Shown one piece after another: positions 26,030 through 34,531 of a stretch of DNA of 64,000 nt. The position numbers and the translations under genes are program-made. The stretch lies in the NCBI RefSeq assembly GCF_041358175.1, contig NZ_JBGKBE010000006.1:62001-126000 (forward strand), in the 5' to 3' direction. The stretch's first letter is position 1. Every line of letters starts with the position of its first letter. This DNA is from Muriicola sp041358175. Lineage in GTDB: Bacteria > Bacteroidota > Bacteroidia > Flavobacteriales > Flavobacteriaceae. The notes under the pieces were generated by a model. The model did not search any database and had not been told where the DNA came from. It saw nothing but the letters and a program-made list of their open reading frames with translations.

Positions 26030-27004
26030 ATGAAATCAAGTTTTACACCTTGGTCTAAAGGAATATCCTTGTTGATTTATCGATCGTTCCTTTTCTTCCT
26101 GTTGGGGATGATTCTTTTGTCATCCTGTAAAACAGAGGAAAAGAAAATTAAAGTACCCGATAATAAGCCGGCGGGCACCATTGCCTTTAATACGAATCGG
26201 GACGGGAACAAAGAGATCTATCTGATGGATGTGAAAGGCAGTAATCTCAGGAATATTACTAATAATCCTGCCATGGAGTACGGCCCTTCCTGGTTCCCTG
26301 ACGGAAGTAAGATTATCGCCTATTCCAACAGAGATGGAAATCCGGAACTCTACATTTTCGATCTGAAGAAGGACACAGCCCTGCGGTTAACTAACCACCC
26401 TTCTGAGGAGGTCCTTCCCGTTGTTTCTCCAGACGGATCGCAGATCGTATTTATGAGCAATCGAAACGAGAAGAGTCGTTCTGTCTATAAAATGAAGATA
26501 GACGGCAGCGATTTAACGGCACTTACAGACAATTCAGATTATGAAGAAAGTCCTTCCTGGTCTCCTGATGGAAAGCACATACTTTTTACACGTCAATTAC
26601 GAGATTTAAATGATACTACCCATGCAGCAAACGGGGAGATCTTTAGGATGAAAGCAGATGGGAGTGAGGTAACTCGCATAACTGATAAACCGGGATACGA
26701 TTCCGGGGCTGTATATTCTCCTGATGGAAATCAAATTGCCTTTTACGGCCCAGAAGGAGATAGTTTCGAAATTTTTGTGATGGATGCACACGGAAATGAT
26801 ATCAGGAATATTACCAAAGATACTCTCGACTGTTATTCGCCTTCCTGGTCACCGGATGGAAAGTGGATAGCCTATACCGCGGGAACGGGCAATAACTACG
26901 ATATTTATATCATCAATATAGAAAACAATGAAAAAAGGCGATTGACCAACACAAGGATTAGAAATGAATCGCCGGCCTGGGCACCTGTATCATTGGAGGA
27001 ATAA
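26030..27004 (+). CDS. TolB-like WD40/PD40 beta-propeller lipoprotein
   Basis: A 324-residue predicted lipoprotein with lipobox LLSSC at about residue 33. The rest is a series of PD40 repeats, each with an SPDGxxI/WSPDGKxI turn followed by IxxMxxDGS-type strands, giving a roughly six-bladed propeller like the C-terminal half of TolB. It lacks the TolB N-terminal domain, so it is not TolB itself. A periplasmic or outer-membrane-attached binding role is inferred. A gap of 242 nt with a possible gene remnant separates it from the formate-THF ligase gene. Confidence 0.82.
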   Translation: MKSSFTPWSKGISLLIYRSFLFFLLGMILLSSCKTEEKKIKVPDNKPAGTIAFNTNRDGNKEIYLMDVKGSNLRNITNNPAMEYGPSWFPDGSKIIAYSNRDGNPELYIFDLKKDTALRLTNHPSEEVLPVVSPDGSQIVFMSNRNEKSRSVYKMKIDGSDLTALTDNSDYEESPSWSPDGKHILFTRQLRDLNDTTHAANGEIFRMKADGSEVTRITDKPGYDSGAVYSPDGNQIAFYGPEGDSFEIFVMDAHGNDIRNITKDTLDCYSPSWSPDGKWIAYTAGTGNNYDIYIINIENNEKRRLTNTRIRNESPAWAPVSLEE

Positions 27005-27073
27005 TAGTACGATCTCGATTAAAACCAGAATACGAAGAATTTGCTATCGATCTACTCTTATACCACAAACTAA

Positions 27074-27191
27074 TACCCCAGAAGTTGCTATGAGTTTTCT
27101 TTGGGTAGGCTTATTAAGCCTTGTAATCGGTTCAGGTAGAATTGGTCCAGATTATTTTGTAGTGAATAAAATGAAATTAAATAGCCAATAG
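27074..27191 (+). pseudogene. possible remnant of a DoxX-like membrane protein C-terminus
   Basis: In one frame the stretch ending at the stop at 27191 reads FLWVGLLSLVIGSGRIGPDY, which resembles the last hydrophobic helix and the GxGxxSxD tail of DoxX-family proteins. No matching upstream part is present, as the frame leads back into the propeller lipoprotein gene in the wrong register. It may be a decayed gene end or chance. Confidence 0.2.
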
Positions 27192-27246
27192 TGATTTACG
27201 ATATACTAAATTCTACACTCAATAGAATCAAAAACTACAACTCCTA

Positions 27247-28914
27247 ATGACTGACATTCAAATCGCACAAAGTGTTGAAGAAAAACACATCAGAGATATT
27301 GCAGCTTTGTTAAACATCCCGGAAGATAAACTGGAATATTACGGTTCTAACAAAGCTAAATTGCCACTGCATCTTATAAAAGAAGATGCTGTGGATAAGG
27401 GAAACCTGATCCTGGTTACGGCCATTACCCCAACTCCTGCAGGAGAAGGAAAGACCACAACTTCCATTGGTCTGGGAGATGCACTTAATTTCAGGAAGAA
27501 GAAAGCCGTTATTGTGCTACGTGAACCCAGTCTTGGTCCGGTTTTTGGTATCAAAGGAGGCGCAGCCGGAGGAGGATGGAGTCAGGTGATACCCATGGTG
27601 GATATCAACCTTCATTTTACCGGGGATTTCCATGCCATTGAAAAGGCAAATAATTTACTCGCAGCACTTATCGACAATAATATTCAGAGCAAGTCGCGCA
27701 ATCTGGGTATAGATCCCAGAACTGTACTCTGGAAACGCTGTATGGACATGAATGACAGGGGACTGCGCAATATTATTGCTGCCCTGGGGGGGAAAGCCGG
27801 TGGGATACCCCGGGAAACAGGATTTAACATCACAGCCGCTTCGGAGATTATGGCCATCCTATGTCTTAGCAGGAGCCTGGAAGATCTGCGGGAGAAATGC
27901 GCTAATATCTATATCGGGAATACCTGGGTAGGAAAGCCTGTTTATGCAAGAGACCTCAACGCACAGGGAGCAATGGCGGTATTATTAAAGGATGCGATAA
28001 AACCAAATCTCGTTCAGACCCTGGAGGGAAATCCGGCCATTATTCATGGGGGTCCTTTTGCTAATATAGCCCAGGGAACCAATTCTATTCTGGCTACAAA
28101 AATGGGACTGAGTTTAGGGGATTATGTTGTCACTGAAGCCGGATTTGGTGCCGACCTGGGAGCGGAAAAATTTCTCAATATTAAATGTAGGCAGGCAGAG
28201 CTGTCACCCAGGGCAGTGGTGCTTGTAGCAACAATACGGGCTTTAAAATACCACGGCGGTATGCCCCTCGACAAGGTAACACAGGAAGATGTTAATGCGC
28301 TGACGGCAGGAATGCCCAATCTTGAACGACATATAAAGAGTTTGCAGAGCTTTGGAATTCCGATAGTTGTTTCTATCAATGCATTTAATAGTGATACTGA
28401 GGCAGAGAAAAAAACACTCCTTGAGCATTGTCGAAAACTCGGGGTTCCCGCAGCGCTTAGCTATGGCTGGGCCGAAGGAGGAAAAGGCTGTGTGGATCTG
28501 GCTGATCTGGTTGTTGATGCGGCAGAAAGCTGTAAAACCAAGTTTATCCCCACCTACAGCCTGAACGATTCTATTCGTGAAAAAATGGAGAAAATTTGCA
28601 GTACCATTTATGGGGCAAAAAATGTTATCCTGACAAACAAGGCCAAGGCACAAATGAAGCGCTATGAGAATATGGGGTATGGAACACTCCCGGTATGTAT
28701 CGCCAAGACACAGAAAAGCCTGAGCGATGACGAGAAGAAACTGGGGAGGCCTGAAAATTTCAACATAAATATTCGTGAGTTTGAAATAGCAACCGGAGCA
28801 GGATTTATTATTCCCATTGCGGGAAATATCCTCAGAATGCCGGGCTTACCTGCTACGCCCTCTGCTGAATATATTTCTATTGATACTAACGAGACCATCA
28901 CCGGTCTTTTCTAA
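27247..28914 (+). CDS. fhs: Formate-tetrahydrofolate ligase
   Basis: A 555-residue cytoplasmic enzyme that makes 10-formyltetrahydrofolate from formate, THF and ATP. The P-loop-like TPTPAGEGKTTTSIGLGDAL, the REPSLGPVFGIKGGAAGGG segment and EAGFGADLGAEKF are diagnostic, and the length matches the family. It feeds one-carbon units into the folate pool used by MetF/MetH elsewhere in the window, though the genes are not linked. It is followed after 12 nt by an alpha/beta hydrolase. Confidence 0.97.
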   Translation: MTDIQIAQSVEEKHIRDIAALLNIPEDKLEYYGSNKAKLPLHLIKEDAVDKGNLILVTAITPTPAGEGKTTTSIGLGDALNFRKKKAVIVLREPSLGPVFGIKGGAAGGGWSQVIPMVDINLHFTGDFHAIEKANNLLAALIDNNIQSKSRNLGIDPRTVLWKRCMDMNDRGLRNIIAALGGKAGGIPRETGFNITAASEIMAILCLSRSLEDLREKCANIYIGNTWVGKPVYARDLNAQGAMAVLLKDAIKPNLVQTLEGNPAIIHGGPFANIAQGTNSILATKMGLSLGDYVVTEAGFGADLGAEKFLNIKCRQAELSPRAVVLVATIRALKYHGGMPLDKVTQEDVNALTAGMPNLERHIKSLQSFGIPIVVSINAFNSDTEAEKKTLLEHCRKLGVPAALSYGWAEGGKGCVDLADLVVDAAESCKTKFIPTYSLNDSIREKMEKICSTIYGAKNVILTNKAKAQMKRYENMGYGTLPVCIAKTQKSLSDDEKKLGRPENFNINIREFEIATGAGFIIPIAGNILRMPGLPATPSAEYISIDTNETITGLF

Positions 28915-28926
28915 TTCTTTTAAAAA

Positions 28927-29865
28927 ATGAATACACGATTCCTCTTATTTTCCTTGCTTTTCCTCACAAGCTCTATTCTTTTGGCACAGGCTGAGGAAGA
29001 AATTGAAATTAAAACTGAAACAGGAATGCTTAAGGGTACCTTGTTAGTACCCGAGGGCCAGGGTGAATTTCCTGTAGTACTTATTATCGCGGGTTCGGGA
29101 CCTACAGATCGTAATGGCAATAACGCCATGATGACCAATAATTCTCTTAAAATGCTGGCCGAGGGTTTTTTGGAAAACGGAATTGCGAGCTTGCGTTTTG
29201 ACAAGAGAGGGGTAGGAGCAAGTGCGGGGGCTATGACTGCGGAAGAGGATCTCAGGTTCGAAACGTATATTGAGGATGCTCAGGCCTGGAGTACCCAACT
29301 CAAAGCTGACCCCAGGTTTGATGAACTGATTATTATGGGGCATAGTGAAGGATCACTTCTCGGAATGATCGCCGCGAATAGCGCTAAGGCCGATAAATTT
29401 ATCTCTGTTGCCGGTGTCGGAAGACCTGCTGCCGATATTCTCAGGGAACAATTAAGTCCGCAACCACCTGCCGTGACTGCCATGACCGATCCTATAATAA
29501 CTACACTGGAGCAAGGCCAAACCGTAGACAGTATCAATCCCATGCTGAATTCACTTTTCAGGCCAAGCGTACAACCTTATCTGATCTCCTGGTTTAAGTA
29601 TAATCCGACAGAAGAGATTGCAAAACTCAATTGCCCTGTCCTTGTTCTGCAGGGAACCACTGACATTCAGGTAAAAGTTAAGGACGCCGAAATGCTGGTC
29701 AATGCAAACCCAGAAGCAGAGAAGGTCATTTTAGAAGGAATGAATCACGTTTTAAAGGAGGCACCTATAGATCGGATGGAAAATATTGAGTCGTATAATA
29801 ATCCCTCCCTGCCTCTTATGGATGGACTAATTCCGGCCATTGTGTCCTTTATTAATATGAAGTAA
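28927..29865 (+). CDS. Exported alpha/beta hydrolase
   Basis: A 312-residue protein with a signal peptide ending at LLAQ. The hydrolase fold shows the oxyanion segment VLIIAGSGPTDRNGN, the nucleophile elbow GHSEGS (Ser in IIMGHSEGSLLG), the late aspartate in VLQGTTDIQVK and the histidine in GMNHVLK. It resembles serine aminopeptidase/esterase-like proteins of Bacteroidota. The substrate is unknown; location is periplasmic by inference. The 12-nt gap after fhs suggests co-transcription without an obvious shared role. Confidence 0.85.
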   Translation: MNTRFLLFSLLFLTSSILLAQAEEEIEIKTETGMLKGTLLVPEGQGEFPVVLIIAGSGPTDRNGNNAMMTNNSLKMLAEGFLENGIASLRFDKRGVGASAGAMTAEEDLRFETYIEDAQAWSTQLKADPRFDELIIMGHSEGSLLGMIAANSAKADKFISVAGVGRPAADILREQLSPQPPAVTAMTDPIITTLEQGQTVDSINPMLNSLFRPSVQPYLISWFKYNPTEEIAKLNCPVLVLQGTTDIQVKVKDAEMLVNANPEAEKVILEGMNHVLKEAPIDRMENIESYNNPSLPLMDGLIPAIVSFINMK

Positions 29866-29957
29866 TCGCTGTAAAAAGATCATTTCCAGGATTGAGCAAC
29901 TGAGGAATGAGGTATAAACTTTGTTGCTTTTTCATCAATTCATTACAAAACACACTA

Positions 29958-32396
29958 ATGACCAGATCAGCATATTGTAATTCGTCCTCTGTCTTTGAGT
30001 ATTTCAGGGTTTTACCAATTCTGATGTTTTTTATTATTTCAGGGATATTCCTGTCCTGTAAGTCCAGTCCGTCTGAACAAGTGCTTCTAGAGGGGCTGCA
30101 GGAACCTGTTGAAATTGTCCGGGATCAATGGGGAATCAACCACATCTATGCAAATAACGAACACGACCTGTTTTTTGCACAGGGCTATGCCGCGGCCAAA
30201 GACCGACTCTTTCAGTTTGAGATCTGGCGCAGGCAGGCAACGGGGACCGTAGCAGAAATACTGGGAGAACGTGAGCTAAAGAGGGATATTGGTACCCGAC
30301 TCTTTAAATACCGTGGGGATTTAACACGGGAATTCAATCATTACCACGATCGGGGTCAAGAGATTATCACAGCTTATACGGATGGAGTTAATGCCTATAT
30401 AGAAGAGGCCCTGGATAATCCTGACTCCCTCCCGATAGAGTTTAAGATGCTCAACATTCTTCCCGAAAAATGGACCCCTGAGGTGGTTATATCGAGACAT
30501 CAGGGGCTACTGGGAAACATTGGAGCTGAACTCGAAATAGGTATGGCTGTTGACAAAATTGGGGTGAATGCGGTTAAAGATTTGTACTGGTTTCATCCGA
30601 AAGATCCAATTTTGGAAATGGACCCTGCTATAAATACTTCCCTTCTCAGTGAGGAAATTCTGGATCTGTACTTTGCCTACCGGCGACCTGTCCGGTTCTT
30701 ACCGGAAGATATTGATCCTGCTTACAGGAGGTCTGTTGCTACGGCCTTTTTTGAAGATGAACAAGTTGATGTTTATGATTCCTTATCAATTGGAAGTAAT
30801 AACTGGGTTTTAAGTGAATCAATGACTACTGATGGACATACGTTGATGGCCAACGATCCCCACCGAACTATAGCAGTGCCTTCCCTTAGGTATATGACAC
30901 ATCTGGTGGCCCCCGGCTGGAACGTAATCGGGGGTGGGGAACCGGAAATTCCGGGTATTTCCATAGGTCACAATGAGTTCGGAGCCTGGGGCCTTACAGT
31001 ATTCAGGACGGATGGGGAGGATCTTTACGTTTATGACCTCAACCCGGAAAACCTAAATGAGTACAGGTATCAGGGAAAATGGGAAACCATGGAGACGATT
31101 TCAGAATCGATCCCTGTAAAAGGGAGACAGGCGGAAGAAGTGCGTTTGAATTATACACGCCACGGACCTGTGGCCTTTGTAGACAGTCTTAACAATAAAG
31201 CCTATGCCGTGAGATGTGCCTGGTTGGAACCGGGGGGCTCGCCCTATTTGGCATCCCTACGTATGGATCAGGCGAAGACCTGGGAAGAATTCCGGGAAGC
31301 CTGCAATTACAGCAATATTCCCGGGGAAAATATGATCTGGGCTGATACGGAAGGAAATATTGGCTGGCAGGCCGTGGGAATTGCACCTGTACGCAGGAAT
31401 TTCAGTGGCCTGGTTCCTGTGCCCGGAGACGGGAGATACGAATGGGATGGGTATCTGCCCATCATTGAAAAACCTCATGAGGTCAATCCGGAACGGGGAT
31501 ATATCGCCACAGCAAACCAGAATGTAACTCCCGACGATTATGAACATTGGGACGCCATCGGCTATTCATGGTCTGATCCCTATCGGGGCGATCGTATTGA
31601 GAAAGTTCTGAGTTCAGGGAAGAAATTTACAATGCAGGAGATGCAGGCACTTCAGGTGGACTATGTTTCATTACCAGCCAGGATGCTTGTCCCACTTTTG
31701 TCTGGCCTGGAGTTAGAAGGAAAATCAGCAGAAGCAAAACAGCGATTGGAAAAATGGGATTACCAGCTTTTGCCAGGGAGCGTGGAAGCCGGAATATATG
31801 TTGCCTTTGAAAAAGAACTGAAACGAATGGCAGAAGAGCGGTTCATTCCATCAAAAGCAAAAGGAGTGATTGAAGACCTGCAAATGAAAAGAGTTATAGA
31901 CTGGATGCTAAATCCTGATCAAAAGTTTGGCCTTCGGGCTAAAGAGGCCAGAGATGAATTCCTTGCAAAGGCATTCTCATCGGGGATTGAACTTTTGCAA
32001 AAAGATCTGGGAGATAAAATTGAGGATTGGAAATACGGACAGGCGAAATATAAACATACCTTTATGACACATCCTCTGGCCAAAGCGGTAAATCAGTCCT
32101 GGGCAGATTCCCTCAACCTGGGGCCGCTTCCCCGTGGAGGGAATGGGTATACCCCCGGATCTACAGGAAACAATAACAGGCAGAGCAGTGGTGCCTCATT
32201 CAGAATGATCGTTAGTACAGGGGACTGGGACGAAGCTGTGGGTACCAATAGCCCAGGTCAGTCCGGGGATCCAAAAAGCGCCTTCTACGACAACCTTTTT
32301 GAGCCATGGGCAAAGGATAAGTATTTTCCGGTCTATTTTTCGCGTAAAAAGATCGATTCTGTAGCAGCGGAAAAGGTCACATATATCCCTGAATAG
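29958..32396 (+). CDS. Penicillin acylase-family lipoprotein (Ntn hydrolase)
   Basis: A protein of about 812 residues of the penicillin/acyl-homoserine-lactone acylase family, made as a precursor that cuts itself before the catalytic serine. That serine is residue 280 (counting from ATG 29958) in IGSNNWVLS, the classical Ntn-hydrolase start of the beta chain. The N-terminal segment VEIVRDQWGINHIYANNEHDLFFAQGY and the later ATANQNVTP are also typical. A long N-terminal hydrophobic segment ends in the lipobox-like IFLSC. An in-frame ATG at 29907 would add 17 residues. The natural substrate is not known; amide compounds in the periplasm are likely. It is convergent with gldA with 9 nt between stops. 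Confidence 0.9.
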   Translation: MTRSAYCNSSSVFEYFRVLPILMFFIISGIFLSCKSSPSEQVLLEGLQEPVEIVRDQWGINHIYANNEHDLFFAQGYAAAKDRLFQFEIWRRQATGTVAEILGERELKRDIGTRLFKYRGDLTREFNHYHDRGQEIITAYTDGVNAYIEEALDNPDSLPIEFKMLNILPEKWTPEVVISRHQGLLGNIGAELEIGMAVDKIGVNAVKDLYWFHPKDPILEMDPAINTSLLSEEILDLYFAYRRPVRFLPEDIDPAYRRSVATAFFEDEQVDVYDSLSIGSNNWVLSESMTTDGHTLMANDPHRTIAVPSLRYMTHLVAPGWNVIGGGEPEIPGISIGHNEFGAWGLTVFRTDGEDLYVYDLNPENLNEYRYQGKWETMETISESIPVKGRQAEEVRLNYTRHGPVAFVDSLNNKAYAVRCAWLEPGGSPYLASLRMDQAKTWEEFREACNYSNIPGENMIWADTEGNIGWQAVGIAPVRRNFSGLVPVPGDGRYEWDGYLPIIEKPHEVNPERGYIATANQNVTPDDYEHWDAIGYSWSDPYRGDRIEKVLSSGKKFTMQEMQALQVDYVSLPARMLVPLLSGLELEGKSAEAKQRLEKWDYQLLPGSVEAGIYVAFEKELKRMAEERFIPSKAKGVIEDLQMKRVIDWMLNPDQKFGLRAKEARDEFLAKAFSSGIELLQKDLGDKIEDWKYGQAKYKHTFMTHPLAKAVNQSWADSLNLGPLPRGGNGYTPGSTGNNNRQSSGASFRMIVSTGDWDEAVGTNSPGQSGDPKSAFYDNLFEPWAKDKYFPVYFSRKKIDSVAAEKVTYIPE

Positions 32397-32405
32397 GGAA
32401 GAATT

Positions 32406-33302
32406 TCATGCTCCGGTAAGTTCCGTAAAAAGACTTTCAAGGTTTTTGTTTTTCCGGCTCAACTGAAGCGTTTTTAGCTTGTTGTCATGTGCAAAGTCGA
32501 ATACTACCGCTCTCATGTCCTTTTCATGACTAAAGGTGATCTCATATACAAAACCAACTGTGTTTTTAACATGGGTAACATGTGGAAGTTTCATCAAAAA
32601 GGCTTCTTCAACCCTGTAGTCAAATTCAACTTCAATGATCTGCTCGGTTCCTTCCCTGAGGGCAGACAATTTCTGATCGGCAACAAGTTCCCCTTTGTTA
32701 ATAATCAAAACCCGGTCACAAACTGCCTCCACTTCTTTCATGATATGGGTGGATAGGAATATAGTTCTGTCATTTCCAATTTCCCGTATAAGTTTTCGGA
32801 TTTCGAGAAGTTGGTTGGGATCTAAACCGGTAGTAGGCTCATCGAGAATAAGAACCTCAGGTTGATGGACCAGGGCCGCCGCAAGTCCTACCCTCTGCCT
32901 GTACCCTTTGGAAAGCTGTCCGATCTTCTTATGGGCCTCTTTGTCAAGACCTACCTGGGTAATGACCTCCTCGACCGAATTCCTGGAAACCGAGTGCAGC
33001 TCAGCTATAAAATAAAGATATTCCCTTACGTACATTTCAAGGTAGAGCGGGTTGTTTTCTGGTAAATACCCAATGCTTTTCTGTACTTGTTTCGCCTCCG
33101 AGACCACATGATATCCGTTTACCCGTGCTTCTCCCTCATCGGCATTGAGATAGGTTGTGAGAATTTTCATCAATGTCGACTTGCCAGCACCGTTTGGGCC
33201 AAGAAAACCCACGATCTCGCCTTTCTCAATACTGAAAGAAACATTTTTTAGAGCAGCCTGCCCTTTATATGATTTACTCAGGTTTTCGACTACGATAGAC
33301 AT
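32406..33302 (-). CDS. gldA: Gliding motility ABC transporter ATP-binding protein GldA
   Basis: A 298-residue ABC ATPase. Walker A is GPNGAGKST near residue 35, the signature is LSKGYRQRVGLAAALV and Walker B is VLILDEPTTGLDP. The N-terminal half, including GYLPENNPLYLEMYVREYL, is close to GldA, which with GldF and GldG forms a transporter needed for gliding in Flavobacterium. gldF/gldG are not adjacent here, although GldA genes are often separate. The C-terminal domain past about residue 220 is typical of this branch. It is transcribed alone; its upstream region is shared with the divergent aromatic operon leader. Confidence 0.9.
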   Translation of the reverse strand: MSIVVENLSKSYKGQAALKNVSFSIEKGEIVGFLGPNGAGKSTLMKILTTYLNADEGEARVNGYHVVSEAKQVQKSIGYLPENNPLYLEMYVREYLYFIAELHSVSRNSVEEVITQVGLDKEAHKKIGQLSKGYRQRVGLAAALVHQPEVLILDEPTTGLDPNQLLEIRKLIREIGNDRTIFLSTHIMKEVEAVCDRVLIINKGELVADQKLSALREGTEQIIEVEFDYRVEEAFLMKLPHVTHVKNTVGFVYEITFSHEKDMRAVVFDFAHDNKLKTLQLSRKNKNLESLFTELTGA

Positions 33303-33567
33303 ATCTTACTCTTTGGTATTGTAAAAGTAAAGAATGTGTCCTAAAATTGAATAGTATCTGATGGCCTAATTACTCCCCGATAGCCTTCTTAAAACTCGAA
33401 TGAACATTTCCTCTCTGGATTCCATAATTAAAGAATCCTCAGAATATGTCATAGTTTGAAAAATTATTCGCAGTTTTCCTCTAAATATTGCAGACATCAA
33501 AAAAAATAATGGACAAAGGATCTATTTTTCATTTTAATAATTACCTTAGCCTCAGTTTTATAAGAAA

Positions 33568-33639
33568 ATGACGCATAACAATTTCTGGAATGGTTTCTAT
33601 TTTTACTTCTTTTATCAAAGGGGCAAGGGACTATTGTAG
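33568..33639 (+). CDS. Leader peptide of aromatic-biosynthesis operon (Phe/Tyr/Trp-rich attenuator peptide)
   Basis: A 23-codon ORF starting ATG 33568 and ending TAG 33637-33639. Residues 6-16 read FWNGFYFYFFY: five Phe, three Tyr and one Trp out of eleven. It lies 64 nt upstream of the chosen pheA start, before an operon for phenylalanine and tyrosine. An antiterminator/terminator pair follows (33627-33632 with 33665-33670, versus 33664-33671 with 33679-33686). Stalling at the aromatic codons would leave segment 33627-33632 free to block the terminator; translation to the stop would cover it. This is the logic of PheL/TrpL-type attenuation. The ORF and pairings are seen directly; the mechanism is inferred. 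Confidence 0.85.
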   Translation: MTHNNFWNGFYFYFFYQRGKGLL

Positions 33640-33663
33640 ATAAGTGTTAAACCATATAAAAGC

Positions 33664-33693
33664 AAGTCCCGTTAAAGTCGGGGCTTTTTTTTT
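33664..33693 (+). terminator. attenuator terminator upstream of pheA
   Basis: AAGTCCCG (33664-33671) pairs with CGGGGCTT (33679-33686) with one wobble around a 7-nt loop and runs into nine T residues (33685-33693). AGTCCC at 33665-33670 can instead pair perfectly with GGGACT at 33627-33632 near the end of the leader peptide ORF, giving a mutually exclusive antiterminator. The U run ends 10 nt before the pheA start. Confidence 0.85.
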
Positions 33694-33703
33694 GAATAAA
33701 AAG

Positions 33704-34531
33704 GTGAGAAAACGAATTGCAATTCAGGGGATCAAGGGTTCTAACCACTACCAGGTGGCGAGGGAATATTTCGGCGACCAAATTGAATTGGTGGAATGTC
33801 TCTCCTTCCATGGATTGGTAGATCAGCTTTTGGAAGGAAAGGCGGATAAAGGGGTTATGGCTATTGAGAATTCCATAGCGGGATCAATAATTCCTAATTA
33901 CGCCCTGGTTTATGAAAATAAACTACATATAATTGGGGAACATTACCTGAACATTCATCACCATCTGATGGGGCTTAAAGGGCAGTCACTTGCCGATATA
34001 CGCGAAGTGCGCTCACATCCTATGGCCCTGCTGCAATGCAGGGAATACCTTAAAACCCAACCCCATATTAAAATGGTGGAAGATGTGGATACAGCCGAAA
34101 CGGCCCTTCGGATCCAGGAGAACCAATTGTTAGGGATAGCGGCAATTGCCCCCAGGGTAGCGGCTGAACTTTATGATCTCGAGATTATTGCTCCGGAGAT
34201 TCAGACCATTAAAAACAATGCTACACGATTCATTGTCGTAAAAACAGTAAATAAGGAATTACCAAGGGAAGAGATCAACAAAGCATCCTTGCGATTTATA
34301 ACAGACCACAAAAGGGGTAGCCTGGCAACAGTACTCAATGTAATGAGTGATTGTAATTTAAATCTGACCAAAATTCAGAGTTTACCCATCATTGAAACGC
34401 CCTGGAAGTATGCTTTTTTTGTCGATGTTACCTTTGAAGACTACAAGCAATTTGCAAAGGCCAAATCGCTGCTGCAGATCATGTCGGAAGATTTTAAAGT
34501 GTTGGGAGAATATAAAAATGTAAGGGTATGA
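33704..34531 (+). CDS. pheA: Prephenate dehydratase
   Basis: A 275-residue enzyme converting prephenate to phenylpyruvate, the phenylalanine branch. I chose GTG 33704 (RKRIAIQGIKGS follows) because an earlier in-frame GTG at 33644 would translate the terminator hairpin itself. Catalytic-domain marks are VMAIENSIAGSI and the active-site NNATRF. A C-terminal ACT domain (about residues 195-270) is present, but the usual ESRP phenylalanine-binding motif reads QSLP here. There is no fused chorismate mutase; that activity is on the last gene of the operon. The stop overlaps the aminotransferase start by 4 nt. Regulated by the leader-peptide attenuator. Confidence 0.93.
   Translation: MRKRIAIQGIKGSNHYQVAREYFGDQIELVECLSFHGLVDQLLEGKADKGVMAIENSIAGSIIPNYALVYENKLHIIGEHYLNIHHHLMGLKGQSLADIREVRSHPMALLQCREYLKTQPHIKMVEDVDTAETALRIQENQLLGIAAIAPRVAAELYDLEIIAPEIQTIKNNATRFIVVKTVNKELPREEINKASLRFITDHKRGSLATVLNVMSDCNLNLTKIQSLPIIETPWKYAFFVDVTFEDYKQFAKAKSLLQIMSEDFKVLGEYKNVRV

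Noticed and set aside
26964..27191. 75-codon ORF overlapping the end of the propeller lipoprotein as a real gene
   Set aside because: Its first part is an out-of-frame shadow of the lipoprotein gene; only the last third looks protein-like, so it is listed as a doubtful remnant.
33644..33703. N-terminal extension of pheA from GTG 33644
   Set aside because: It would translate the attenuator terminator hairpin; the conserved dehydratase sequence begins just after GTG 33704.
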